From the NCBI GenBank assembly GCA_001724265.1, contig MEDY01000013.1, positions 1 to 64,000 on the forward strand: DNA of 64,000 nucleotides, given 5' to 3'. The DNA is from Rhizaria sp. SCN 62-66 (lineage: Eukaryota > Rhizaria, unplaced). The position numbers and the translations under genes are program-made. The notes beneath the pieces were generated by a model that made no database searches, was not told the origin of the DNA, and saw only the letters and a program-made list of their open reading frames with translations. Below are positions 1 through 11,423 of the stretch, piece by piece; the stretch's first letter is position 1; each line of letters begins with the position of its first letter.

Positions 1-712
1 AAAAATCTGTTTCATTTAACGGATGTTTGGCAAAGTTGTATGGATATTTAAAACCGCCCCTTCCAGGCGCGTTTTTGCGTTTTTCATAAACCTCTACATT
101 AGGGGTAATATTAAAATAAGACATGATATACAGATAACATTTTCCCCCCAGCTATGCACGCCGAATCGACATTTTGTCTTGTTCAGCAATTCTCAAACCT
201 TGTTTATTGATTCGACACATTTCGGTCACTCAAGGACTCGGAAGGAGAGATGATGACGGAGCATCGTTGCGGAGTGTAAGAAATAAACAAAAGAGCGAAG
301 ATCATATGATAGTCATACTAAATGAGGCGCTATTCTGTGGCAGTGGCAACTTGAGTCACGAAACGGCGCAAAGAGATGTTTAACTGAACTGGTGCGAAGT
401 TCACGCAACACGAAAACAAAGGTACGCACGTATTGGACGCGAGCATAAAGGAGACGAAGTAAAAATGAGCGGAACTTAAGAAACGTATAAACACATCAAC
501 TTACACATCAACGTCAACAGAAAAAATAAGCACTAAGAGTCGATAAGCATCGTCACAACCCATGTATGACGACATTGGATTCATTATTATAAACATTATA
601 AACATTGCCAATTGACAAACAAATGATGATGCGCATGCATAAGCAGCACGCATGCATATGAGTGAGCTGGACTTTTCACATGGTTAGTATGACTGTCACC
701 GTGGTGTACTGC
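1..712. other. AT-rich spacer, no gene seen
   Basis: Low-GC sequence downstream of the MFS transporter gene, presumably holding its 3' UTR. Short frames here have no coding bias or recognisable motif. A pair of GCATGCAT-containing direct repeats lies near 631-656. Confidence 0.6.
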
Positions 713-3025
713 TTACGGGAGAGCATTCCCACCGGTGACGTCCTCGACTTCGTCGCCGAACTGCGCGTACCTGCCGTTGCCGCCAGCCGCAACAGCGCCG
801 CCGCGGTCGTTGCCGTGACCGTAGCGTGCGCGGACGGCGCTGTCAGTCATTTCAACGGCATATGCGCCGGAGCTGCTGACGTTGCCCTCCGCCTTCTCAC
901 TATTGAGCACTGCGGCATTGTCCGCGCCTCCGTGGGCGATGACGCCGCTCGTGTAGTAGCGTTTGCCGTATGTGTGGAAGCAGAAGAGCGTCACGCCACA
1001 CGCGCCCAGCAGACCAGTAATAACGTACATCATACTCACAGGGCCGGAGGGGAGGTCGAATGACGCACCGACAATCATGGGCACGATTGCCTCCGATAGA
1101 CTGACGGCGACGACGATGAACGATAACACGGTGCCCGAGAGCTTGATGTAGCGCTCAAGCCACATGACGCAGGCGCCGTAGAGCGAGGACATGCAGAGGC
1201 CGAGCAGACCCGAGCAGACCCAGAGCAGCGTGACAGAGTCCGCGAAGATGGAGATGATGACCATGACAAAGGTGGCGGCGGAGACGTTGAAGATGACAAG
1301 GTTACCAGGGACGATGTAGATGGACAGGGGCACAGCCAGGACGTGTCCAATGGCGAACAGGCCCCAAAACACGGACGACAACAGCGACGCTTCGTGGTCG
1401 TCCAAGAAGCCGCGCTTGTTGGCGTAGGGCGCGAGGAAGTTGCCGAAGCTCGTCTCACTGCCGACGTAGAAGAACAGCAATGCGGCCATGAAACTCAGCA
1501 GCAGGAACGGGTTGCCCGAAAAGCCGGCGTGCGGCACAACCCACGAGGTGTTAAGCCGCGCGCAGAAGTTAAGCCGCCGGCAGCAGTTGGGGTCGCCGCC
1601 GACCTGGGCGGGGAGCTCGCTGTCACTGACGACGACACCACCGGTTGCAGCGTTGTTGGCATTCTGCGTCGCGTCGATATCGGTGCCAACCAAAGGAGGC
1701 AGGTTGACGTTTGAATCACCATTTGCATTGCGATCAGCGGTGTTGGTGGCAGCAGCAGCCTCGGCATCAGCAGCAGCGGAATCATCAGTCTTGGTGTCGT
1801 CGTCAGGCGGCGTGATGCTGGTGCAGCCTGGCACGGCCGGATCGTACAGGGGTACCAAGTGTTCCGGGATGCCGATGGAGGCGGCGGCGACCGCGCGCTC
1901 CGAGTCCTGGATGCAGAACTTGTGAGGGCCAAACGGGCCGCGGCCGCGGAAGACGATGAAGATGTTGATGAGAGAGAAGATGATCATGGTGATGGCCATG
2001 CTGTAGAAGCCCCAGCGGTACAGAGTCGACACCAACGGCTCGCCATCGGGCTCGACCTCGGTCAAGAAAAACGAGATCACGATAGGCGCAAGGAAAGAAC
2101 CGATGGCAAACCCGGTGTGCAACGCCTGCATCATGGGCTCGCCGTAGCGGCCGCACACGCGGATGAGCAGCACCTGCGACAGGTTGTCGAGGCATCCCAT
2201 CCAGAAAGCGCAGAGCCCCGAGGCGACGACAAGCCCGAACAGACTGCCCGCCGCCGGGTACAGCAGCGTCGAGAGCCCGTTGATTGCGATGTTGAAGCTC
2301 ATCGCGATCTGCGCGCGGCGCGGGCCCAGGCGGTCGACGAGCTGGCCGCCCGCGATGGAGCCCAGGAAGAAGCCTAGTGCGCGGCCCGTGTACGTGAGCG
2401 AGAGCGATGACGTCGAGGTGGTGCCAACCTGGCGGCCCAGGACCAGCATCGTGGGGCCAATCAGAGACACCGACATACCCACAGTGCCGTAGGCGAGCGC
2501 GTAGCCGCCCAGGGCGTCCCAGTAGCGGAAGAAAATGTGCTTGGTGACGTTGTGCGAGTACACGCGGTCCGTCGTCGTGTCGATCGTCGACATGACACCC
2601 GCCAGCGCGGCGTTAATGTCGCCCGCAGAGAGCAGCGCGGCCTCTTCGGGCGTGAAGCGCATCGATGCCACAGCTGAGGCTGATGAGGCGTCAGAGTCGG
2701 CGGCGGAAGCCCTGCCAGGGTCATCACTGCCGTCAGGGCTGGTCTGGGCGTTCAGAGCACCTCCGTCCTGCTTAGCCGCGACATCGTTTGCTGCAGTGCT
2801 TTGCGCCAGGTAGCTGCTAATGTGGCTTGAGTAGCGCTGGACTGGCGGGGCAGCCGCACTGGTGCGCGCGTTGTTGTTATTGGAAGAGTCCAAGTCAACA
2901 TCGCTCAAATAAGGGGCGTGGTGCTGCCGGTTCGTGGGTGCAATGTCGTTGTACGCATTGGCGCTGCCGTTGTCATAGGCGGTGGCTGAGGGATAGCCCT
3001 GTATGTCATGAGGGTCGTAAGGCAT
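713..3025 (-). CDS. MFS transporter, MFSD4/NaGLT1-like
   Basis: A 770-residue major facilitator superfamily permease, probably for a sugar or other small solute at a cell membrane. Residues 1-165 are a disordered, Ser/Ala/Asp-rich cytosolic tail. The first membrane bundle starts near residue 170. The MFS motif A is visible as GGQLVDRLGPRR at about 226-237. The stretch GCLDNLSQVLLIRVCG followed by PMMQALHTGFAIGSFLAP strongly recalls the MFSD4/NaGLT1 group, where a Gly-Cys-x-Asp helix and a QALHFxFAIGA segment are typical. A long low-complexity loop (Asp/Ala/Asn-rich) separates the two six-helix halves, and the C-terminus is again disordered. It starts at an ATG in good context, has no intron, and ends at TAA. 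The family assignment is solid as MFS; the subgroup is by eye and the substrate is unknown. Confidence 0.85.
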   Translation of the reverse strand: MPYDPHDIQGYPSATAYDNGSANAYNDIAPTNRQHHAPYLSDVDLDSSNNNNARTSAAAPPVQRYSSHISSYLAQSTAANDVAAKQDGGALNAQTSPDGSDDPGRASAADSDASSASAVASMRFTPEEAALLSAGDINAALAGVMSTIDTTTDRVYSHNVTKHIFFRYWDALGGYALAYGTVGMSVSLIGPTMLVLGRQVGTTSTSSLSLTYTGRALGFFLGSIAGGQLVDRLGPRRAQIAMSFNIAINGLSTLLYPAAGSLFGLVVASGLCAFWMGCLDNLSQVLLIRVCGRYGEPMMQALHTGFAIGSFLAPIVISFFLTEVEPDGEPLVSTLYRWGFYSMAITMIIFSLINIFIVFRGRGPFGPHKFCIQDSERAVAAASIGIPEHLVPLYDPAVPGCTSITPPDDDTKTDDSAAADAEAAAATNTADRNANGDSNVNLPPLVGTDIDATQNANNAATGGVVVSDSELPAQVGGDPNCCRRLNFCARLNTSWVVPHAGFSGNPFLLLSFMAALLFFYVGSETSFGNFLAPYANKRGFLDDHEASLLSSVFWGLFAIGHVLAVPLSIYIVPGNLVIFNVSAATFVMVIISIFADSVTLLWVCSGLLGLCMSSLYGACVMWLERYIKLSGTVLSFIVVAVSLSEAIVPMIVGASFDLPSGPVSMMYVITGLLGACGVTLFCFHTYGKRYYTSGVIAHGGADNAAVLNSEKAEGNVSSSGAYAVEMTDSAVRARYGHGNDRGGAVAAGGNGRYAQFGDEVEDVTGGNALP

Positions 3026-3522
3026 TTTGGCTCAAATGGCGGAGCTAGGGACAGTGCAGTGGGTGCAGTGCCGGTCCATAGAGGGGCGGTTCAGGAGCCC
3101 GACGCTAACAAGTTGGATTACACGCATAGAGTCCATAAGTTAGAGGGATAAATTATCTAATATGCCTAAAGAAAGATATCGTTTATAAAAGTAACAGTAG
3201 CATGCCTATTTACGTAGTTGGTATGCCAGAGTTCACATACTCCGCAATCAGCTCAGAATTTTTATAAACGCGAAGATGACAGGAGATGCATTAACGAAAA
3301 GCTGATTATGGTAAGCTTGAGTGTAGCATTGGTGTTGATGTCGACATCGGGAAATATGACTTTATAATGACGGCAACTCACTATTTTTGAGTAATATGCA
3401 TATGCATTGCCGAAATGATCACATAAGAATAAATATTCGTCACAAAAACAAACTTTGTGACTCAGCTCACTTCACAAACTTTTTCACACTCACAAGTTCA
3501 CATATTGCAATTGCGTGCTCAC
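3026..3522. other. AT-rich spacer between two minus-strand genes
   Basis: Upstream region of the MFS gene and downstream region of the coiled-coil gene. It contains a perfect 12-bp palindrome ATGCATATGCAT near 3394. No gene or RNA was recognised. Confidence 0.5.
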
Positions 3523-4686
3523 TTACGCACGCGCATTCTTCTAAATACTCATCTTGAGCTCTTCCAGCTCCTTCTGCGCGTCGGCCACTCGTGCCTCAGC
3601 CTCGCGCACGCGCGTGCTCGCGTCGCTGCGGATCGTCTCGACCATAGTAGCGTGGAACACCTTGTTCTTCTCCACCCGCGCGTCCGCCTCCTTCTTATAC
3701 TCGGCGATGCGCCCCTCGGCGTCCGCGGCCCGCGCCTCAGTCTCCGCGAGCCGGGCGTCGGCCGCGCTCTTGGCCGCCTCGCTCAGCAGCGCCTGCTGCG
3801 TCGCCGTGGCGTGCGCGGCGGTCATCTCGCGCAGCTCCGTCCTGAGCTCCAGCAGCATGTACACGAACATGCCACCTAGCGCGAGGATCACCATGGCGTT
3901 CGTGTACTGACTGCGAAGGTACTTCTTGTGGCTCACAGTCCGCGCCTCATTGTGACCGTAGCTGTGTTGACCGTGACTATGGTGGCTGTGGTGGCCGTGG
4001 TGAGTCTGGTGACCGTGGTGACTGTGGTGGGCCTTCGTCCGGGCCATGTGTTGGGCCTTGCCTGCGATTGCGCTGAGCACATGAGCGCCCGCGCTGCTGC
4101 TGCTGTTGTTATTGGTATTGCTGCTCAGATGAGTCGTTGCAGAGGCAAAGCGACGCGGGTCGAAGCCGTTGGGGGCCACTGAGACAAACCCAGCAGAGTT
4201 CTCAGTCAAAACGCGTGCTGAGACAGTGGTCGCAGTTGCAGTGGCAGACGCTGACGCTGTTGACACAGGAGCCACAGTTGCAGTAGTGAGAGAGCGGACC
4301 GAGGGGGGCGCAACGCTAGAGTTGACCGCAAAGAGCCAGTAGAGAGTTGGACCATTCTGTGACGCCGATGCAGATATGGCTGACGTAGCTGTTGACATAT
4401 TCGAGCGCAGGGTGTTGACAACAGTCAAATGGTTGTTGTTGTGACAGGAGGGGGCCGGAAACTGGCTGGGAACGCTAGAGGTGCTTGTAACAACCGTGCG
4501 AGTGTTGACCACGCCACTGCCAGATACACCGTGTGTGTACAGCAGTGCAGGCGAGGTCAGAGGCGAGAATGACCTCACTGAGGACGCCGAGAAGAGGCGC
4601 GAGGGACTGATACTACGGCCCAACGACTGGCGCGGTAGTATGCCCACAAGCTTGCTGGATAGCTTACGAGCCGTTGAGAAGCTCAT
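3523..4686 (-). CDS. Probable mitochondrial single-pass coiled-coil protein
   Basis: A predicted 387-residue protein. I start it at the ATG that opens MSFSTARKLSSKLVGILPRQ, because this Arg/Lys/Ser-rich, acid-free N-terminus looks like a mitochondrial presequence; the frame also extends 43 codons upstream to a less likely start. A Ser/Thr/Ala-rich region and a His-rich tract (about residues 215-245, repeated HHGH/HHSH) follow. One transmembrane helix (NAMVILALGGMFVYMLLEL, about 263-281) precedes a roughly 100-residue charged coiled coil to the end. The architecture, presequence then TM then coiled coil, would suit an inner-membrane scaffold, but no family was recognised. A standard-code reading stops at TAG (3541-3543). 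With UAG read as sense, the protein gains six residues and ends at TAA (3523-3525). The His-rich tract might bind metal; this is speculation. Confidence 0.65.
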
Positions 4687-5447
4687 AGCTGGTCCAGTTC
4701 TGTTATGGTAGGTGTGTGGGACACAGACAAGTGAGAATGGAGGGGCGGTTGTGAGGTTTCGTTGGCTGATGGATCTAGGGATTGAGTTTGTGATGATGTA
4801 ACAGCAAGCACACAAATAATTAACATAAAGCCACTAATACCACAGCAGCCCAAGCAAAAAAGGGGACATTCGAACGTGTTTTGGTCTTATACCTCATGAA
4901 AACTGAAATTCGGAGAAGGCAGCTAGAGCAAAGCGAAAGCAGAGTGCGTAGTACCGCAAACTCAACTATAGACACGAAATAGACTATATGAACACTGCGG
5001 CTAAATATATAATGTAGCATAAGACGTTTGATAATAGGATAATAATGTTTCAAATAAGGTTGACGACTAGCTGTGGATATATTTGACGTTCGATTCGGCA
5101 GTCCGTTGCAGCGACTGTCAGCTCGGACTTCCAAGTTCACCACCAATTGGAAATTGACGCACTTTTTGACACTTTTCAAGCAAATACACGCTGAGCGCAA
5201 GGTGGTTAGTGAATAAAATACGGCACATACAATTAAAGACTGGGATGATATATTATTTTGGTGGTATTTGTCATTGTGGGACTTAACTGTATTGTGTAGA
5301 CGGCTCATTATGTATCACGTGTCCGTTTTTCAAGCTTGCAAAATCGACTCAATGTCAGTCGTGTCATCAACTAGTTATCGTAAAATGTATGATTCACTTG
5401 CGCGAATCAATCTTATGTAGCTGTAGTTTGCCATATCTCACGAGTAT
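4687..5447. other. AT-rich spacer with one doubtful ORF
   Basis: Region between the coiled-coil gene start and the end of the large disordered-protein gene. Apart from the 162-codon frame listed separately, nothing was recognised. Confidence 0.5.
4820..5308 (-). CDS. Doubtful ORF, 162 aa, hydrophobic C-terminal half
   Basis: An uninterrupted ATG-to-TAA frame lying wholly in AT-rich spacer. The predicted protein is basic and Cys/Ser/Leu-rich, with two or three hydrophobic stretches in its second half. It matches no family I know, and its codon choice is AT-biased, unlike neighbouring genes. It is longer than expected by chance at this base composition, which is the only reason for listing it. 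It could equally be 5' UTR or promoter of the coiled-coil gene 134 bp downstream. Confidence 0.2.
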   Translation of the reverse strand: MSRLHNTVKSHNDKYHQNNISSQSLIVCAVFYSLTTLRSACICLKSVKKCVNFQLVVNLEVRADSRCNGLPNRTSNISTASRQPYLKHYYPIIKRLMLHYIFSRSVHIVYFVSIVEFAVLRTLLSLCSSCLLRISVFMRYKTKTRSNVPFFAWAAVVLVALC

Positions 5448-8400
5448 TTACCCCTGCCATGACTGAACACTGTCCACATCAGTCAAATCTTCGATGCCAT
5501 GAGCTTCTCCAGCGCGGTTGTTCACCGTGGCGACAGTGGTAGTCCGATCACGATAGGCGATCGCATGAGCATTCATTGCAATAGCGCTGGTCGCCGTATT
5601 CTTAATGCTCAGTGTGTCGCGGTGCGCGGTGTCGTCAGTGATGTAGTGCGCTGAGATTCGCAGCGACGGCGCCAGCGATGAGCCATACGACGACGAGTCA
5701 TCGACCACAGCAGGCGAGGTCGCCTCACCAGCGTGTCCATGCCCGCGAGCAGCGGTTCCGTCACTGTTGAGACTCACAACCGAGGCGCGATCACTGTTAT
5801 TATCATAGCGGTCACCACCATTGTTGGCACCATCGTCATCACTCTCAGAGTGTCCGTTCGCACCCGCGTCAGTGACGAACGAGTTGTTGTTCTTCGACTT
5901 TACCTTACTCAAACTATCAGCGTGAAAGCTCGTGTTGTTGTGATTGCTGCTAAAACTAGTGTTGAGTGACGCTTCGCCTTGCTCCCGCGCACGCGAGGCC
6001 CACCGCTGCATCTTTTGTACTTCGCGCCGCGCTTTCGCCAGCGCTTCGGCTGCGAGGGCACGCGCGCGGTCGGGGGAAGTGAGGCCGTTAGAGCTAGACG
6101 TGAGGCCGCCAGAGTAGTGTGCAACACCGCGTTCCGAAGACGGCTGCGTCGCTGCAACTGTGTTTGTCGTCACAGGAGCGTGAGCAGCGGATGTGTTATG
6201 CGGAGAAGTTGCTTTGTCGCTGTTTGCATGAACTGCGACGCCGACGCTGGCTGCAAGTCCCGGAACAGCTGGTGCCACAGGAGCAGTATCGCGAAGAGCA
6301 GCATTGTTTGCGTTTGAAACTGCCGAAGTCGTAAGCGCAGTAGCCGCATTAAGGCTAGCGCTGTCGTTGGCTGCCTCAGTGTTCGCGCGAGCGTTGCCGC
6401 TGGCACTGTTAACGATGTTGTGCGGCGAGCTAATGACTGACCATGCTGGTGAAGGCGTTGTCGGCAAAGCAAACAGGACGCCGTTCATCAGCCGACTGCC
6501 AACAGCGATATTCGCTGCCGTCGCGTCAACAACAACTTCTGCGTCATCGTGGGCTGTGCCGTTGCTTTGAGTCGCTGCAGTGAGTCTCCCGGTCGTTGCG
6601 ACAACAGCAGCGGCGACCTCTTGCACACGGCTAACCTTCTCAGCACTGCGACCGACTTTGCTTGACTGAGAAGATGTCGCATCAGCTGCGTCAGCGTCCA
6701 CAGCGGTCACAGCCCCATTGGCGGGGCGGTTTTTGCTCGCGGTGTCAGTGGTATCTGCCACTTGAGGCAAAGGAGGCGGTGACTCTGTGAAAGGAACAGA
6801 AACGAGCGACTCGGACTCGTTTGACTTCACCTCAACACTCGCGCCAAGAGCGGCGCTTGCGGTAGTTTTTTGCGTCGTATTGACAGTGGGCACGGTTGCT
6901 ACTGTTAGCTCCGGGGCACCAGCACTCTGCGCTCGGTAGCGGTGTGTGAAGTGACTGTGAGCAGCAGAGAGACCCCCGCCAGCGGGACCGGCAGCAACTG
7001 ATAACTGACTATACGCACTTGTCTGGCTCTGAGACGACGAGTTTGTGTTCGTGGTGGCACTGCTCATTGCGGCCATGCGTTGGCCTTGAGCCAGCGCAAG
7101 AGCACGCGACAAAACATCATTGGCTGCGGCAGCCGAACTCTTCACGCTATGCGTGCTGGCAGCGGAGCGCGGTGCATTGCCAGCAGCACCGACCCCAACG
7201 GTGAAACCTGTCGCAGGCAAGGGAGGCCGACCCAGCTTTGCAGTGTTGGTGCTGCTGCTACTTGCACGTTGCGCGTCGTTCGGCAATGCTGAGGACAGTG
7301 TTGCCGCTGCTGACGAGGGCCGCTTTAAGTTCAGCCGCGACCGGGTTTGCGCAAGCGCAGTTTCAATCTTGGGTGACAAGGGACTCTTCAACAAACTCTG
7401 ATCACGCCCAGTATCACCTGTAGTCGCGTGACCGTGAGCAGCGTGCGCATCTCCAACACGAGAGTTGACTGATGAGGGCGAGAGTGTCAGAGTTGGCGTG
7501 GGGGTCACAGACGCCTTGATGTTTGTGATCATATCCTTCAAAGACGGCCTCCTGCGAGCAGTGTAGCTGTTGTGTGAAGAGACAGTTTCATCGACGCTTT
7601 GGCTGTCGATGTTGTCAGCAAGCCCTGATGGCCGCACAGGCGTCTCGAACAGCGATGACTTGTGTACACCGGAAGAAGCCGTAACATCAGCGACATGGGC
7701 ACTGTTGTCCAACGAGTTTGGAGTACTCTCGACGCCAGTGCTCGCGGTAACATTCAAGGCAGGCGCGGCAGGAAGCGCGGTTCGAGAGACTGCGGTAATC
7801 AACCGGGGCGCTGTGAGCGCTCGCACTTGTTCTGCAAGAGAGAGCTTTGCAGACAAACTTTGCCTCGACCCTGCAGCAGGCTGTGGAGCAACACTCGCAC
7901 TGATGTTCTGACTAACGGCGTCAATGTTACTGTTTTGTACGGCGGCAGAGCTGACTCTGACATCAGAGGCAACATGTTTCTCAGCGCCAGTGTTGCGCAA
8001 ACGCTGCACCATTGAACGCAAAGACTCACGAGGAGCAGTTTCAGGAACGGCGCCCCAGCTACTATTCGTACCATTGCTGCTGATGTTAGAAGCACTTGCG
8101 GCGGGGTTTGTAATGCTCGTACGATACGTGCTGACCATCTCACTCAAACTCACACGCGCAGGCTTGACTACGGTCTGAGAAAGTGAGACGCGCTTAGCTT
8201 TCAGCTGATCATGCTGCTGCTGTTGCACCTTGACAGGAGAGGCTACCTAAACTGGGGAGCGCATATGTTGCCGTTGCTGCCCAGCTTTAGGATTGAGAGA
8301 GCCAATGCCCTTATTCGGACTCAATGCCGACCTAGACGGAGCATTGGGACGGTTCAGCAAACGCTTCAGCGGAGACTGAGGCGGCGAAGCAATTGCAGCT

Positions 8401-9643
8401 GCCAGCAGTGCGTGCGCCGCAATCTCCATCGTTGCGTCCTGTAAGCTTAGGCTACTCGCTTGTTGCTGAGGCAGTGGCTGCTGCTGCTGCTGCTGCTGTT
8501 GTTGTTCTTGGTGTTGTTGTTGCTGCTGCTGCTGAAGCATGAGTTGATCTTTGAGTTGTTGCTGCTGCTGCGCAACAAGACTCGTCAGCTGAGAAACCGC
8601 ATCGGCCAGGCTGGCAAGCTCTTGGTTCTGACTGGCGGACACGTTGTTCGCGCTCTGACCACTTGCGGTAACGCTCTGCTGAACGTCGTTGCGCGGAGTA
8701 ATCCCGTCGGTTTGGCTTGTGCCGGTGTTCGTGCCCATGCCGAAGCTCATGTTAGAAACTGTGTTGGGATGAGCCGCGTGAATTGGACTCACGGCTGAGT
8801 CCTGCGTCGCTGACCCGACTGAAGGCACGACTGTGATGGTTGGAGCCTGACTCGTAAACGTGGCAACATTGTCAGCGCAGGAGCCTGTTGAAGGAGACTC
8901 AACCGTTGCCACAGGCACAGTGAACGCAAGCGTGCGCTCAACTTGCAGCACCGTATTGTCATCGTCAACTTCACCACGCTTCTTGTGAGCATGTTGCTGC
9001 CCACGGTCACGGATATCAGTCACCTCACCGGCACTTTGCTCATGACTGCTGTGCTGTCTGCCACTCGCGGTCGCCGTCGCGCGGGGAGACACAATGCGGT
9101 TCACTGAGTCAGCACTCTTGTTCAAACCACCCATGTTGCCGGTCGTCGTGGTTTGGGAAGGAATGGTCGTGTGAGCAGACTTCTCGTCATCGCTATCAGC
9201 AAAACAGCCGTTTTCATTCGCGCTCAATGCTGCAGCATTGGTATACACAAGCTGGCGTTGATCGCGCTCACTGCGTTCACGGTCACGAATTGCTTTCTTT
9301 GCACCTTTCGCATCTGCCTTTGCTTTGGCTTTGGCTTCAGCCCGCTTCTAAGCAGCAATAGCCTCAACGTTAGCAGACGCTGCCGCTGCAGCAGAGTCAG
9401 CAGCCATGAGGGCGACAGAGGCGACGCCAAGAGAACCCGCTGGAAGCGTCGACGCGGCTCGCAAGCGTTGTGGCATAGCGCGGGCGTAGTCCAGTCCAGT
9501 CACGTACTCGTCGACAAGTGAGCGCAGCATACGCTGGCGCTCCGTCACTCCGCGTTCGACACCGAAGACACGGGCGGTACCGCTGTGCGAGTCGCGGGCT
9601 GCGTTCGTACCCGTATGTGGATCGTTTAAGAACGAAGCATTGC

Positions 9644-9719
<76 letters not shown>

Positions 9720-11423
9720 ATGATTATTATTTGCGTGTGCGGCGGCGATTACAACGGCAGACGAGGCGTGCGCGCGCGTGCCAGTCTTTTTAGTCCGACG
9801 TTTACTGTCGTTCGTTGCATTCACTGTATTGCCACCCGGGACATTGCCATTGCTGACGGCGAGACCCTTGTCGTGACTGATGACAGGAGTGGTAATGTTA
9901 TTCGGAAAGCGGTCACTATCATCGTCGCTGCCGTCGCTGAAGAAGTCCGAGTCTAAGTCACTCGTGCTTGAGTCAGACGCACTGAAATCGTCAGGCTTTG
10001 GCCCCTGAGACCAGACAGCAGCACCTTTGGACAGATAGTTCGTCTGAGATTGAGTCGCAGCAAACATCCCTGAGCCGGCGACACTGGCGACGATGTCAGC
10101 GCCGTCGTAACCACTGACGTCGTTCTCGTCGTCGTCGGATCCGTTGGCCGTCACTGCTGTGCCGTACGCAACGTAGCGGCCTGCGCTCGCCCTTGCGCCG
10201 GGATCAGGGCCAAACAAGTCGGTGAGGTCGTTGTCGGCCCATACACGTGCGCGCTCAGTCGCAATCACCTTCTGCAGCCGATAGTCGTCGTCCACACTGC
10301 CATTCGCGGTGTTGTGACCGTGGGCAGGAGAGCGCAACATATCCGAGGCGCGCTTAAGCCGCCTCTCGCGCTTGCTCAGCTCCGCATCAAGTGCACCACC
10401 AGTGGCACCAATCACCGCAGAAACAGCGCGATTGGCCTTCGCAGCAGCAGATGCCGCGGTCGAGGCCGACAGCGAGGCGGACGCGATGAGGGCGCCGGCA
10501 ACACGAGCACTCACAGCGGACGCGGCCAGCGGCGCAGATGCTGCGGAAGAGGAACTTACCGACGCGGCAAAGCGAGACGCGGAAGCAAGCGGAGTCAGGT
10601 GTTGTTGAAGTGTCCGGCTTGAATGTGCGGCAGTGATGCGACTTGACTTCTCGGCGTCGCGCAACGCGAGGCGGCTCAATGGCGACAAGTCGCGCATTGA
10701 CGACGATGAAAGCGACATTGCATGCGCTGTCACATGCTGAGCAGTTGGATTGTGTGGGCGTTGCTGCTGCAAAGGAGCTACTTGCTATTGTTGTTGATGG
10801 TGCTGCTTATGGTCGTGTTGCTGTGGATAGGGCGTGACTGCCAGCAGTGACCGCGGGTGAACAGTCTGCGTGAAGTCCTCACTGTCAACACCAACAGCGC
10901 CACCCCGAGCGCTATCGCCGCTGCCATGGACGCTCGGTGGTTGCGACTGCGCCCGCTGCGACTGTGGTGTTGACCGCGACAACTGCGCCTGTTGTGAGCC
11001 GTGTGTCTGCGATGATTGAGACTGTGGCAAGGGAGTCAGAAACGAGGATGCGGGCCTCGCAGCTGGTCCATGCATCGGCGTTGCAGGAACAGCTCCGTCG
11101 GTCACTGTTGCAGAGCCTGTCGTGCGAACAACCGCCGGGTCGTGAGTGTTGCTCGGCTTTCCATTGCCGATGGATATCGCGTGGGTGGGCTCGACAGAGC
11201 CAGATACAGGGGAAAGCGCAGGTGCAAGAGCTGGATCAAAACCAACAGGCAAGGCCACGCTCACTGCCGGTGTGCTAAGAGACGGCGGCGCGCGGGAACG
11301 AGGACGTGCACGCAGCAGAGGCTTGGCTGAGTAAGACATAGACGCAGAGGTTGTGGGGGCGGGTGCAAGAGTTTCGCGCCGCGCCTGGGGACCATGACGG
11401 GCAGAAGTGACACTCCCACTCAT
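5448..11423 (-). CDS. Giant disordered Ser/Thr/Ala-rich protein with three in-frame UAG codons
   Basis: One continuous frame of 1992 codons from an ATG at 11423 to TAA (5448-5450), interrupted only by TAG at 10785-10787, 9348-9350 and 8247-8249 (residues 213, 692 and 1059). The four pieces are in the same frame, and the sequence across each TAG stays coding-like. The first TAG sits in a run of CAA codons. The second is followed by a charged helix beginning KRAEAKAKAKADAKGAKKA that has no start codon of its own. The protein is almost entirely low-complexity: Ser/Thr/Ala-rich, a long poly-Asn tract near residues 570-594, poly-Gln near residue 1000, and several Glu/Asp-rich patches. The C-terminal third repeats SLSEMVSTYR- and SLKDMITNIK-like segments (RxSL[SK][ED]M), possibly short linear docking motifs. 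No domain was recognised and the function is unknown. It is transcribed divergently from the ABCA gene. Confidence 0.82.
9645..9719 (-). repeat. (GTT)25 microsatellite encoding poly-Asn
   Basis: Twenty-five uninterrupted GTT units on the plus strand, read as AAC (Asn) codons in the disordered-protein gene. The purity of the repeat suggests recent slippage. Confidence 0.95.

Noticed and set aside
5448-11423. Four separate minus-strand genes of 212, 474, 333 and 926 residues
   Set aside because: All four are in the same frame, separated only by TAG and a few coding-like codons. Three of them begin with no ATG at the break (TTG, GTG or an unlikely internal Met). One gene with UAG as sense explains them.
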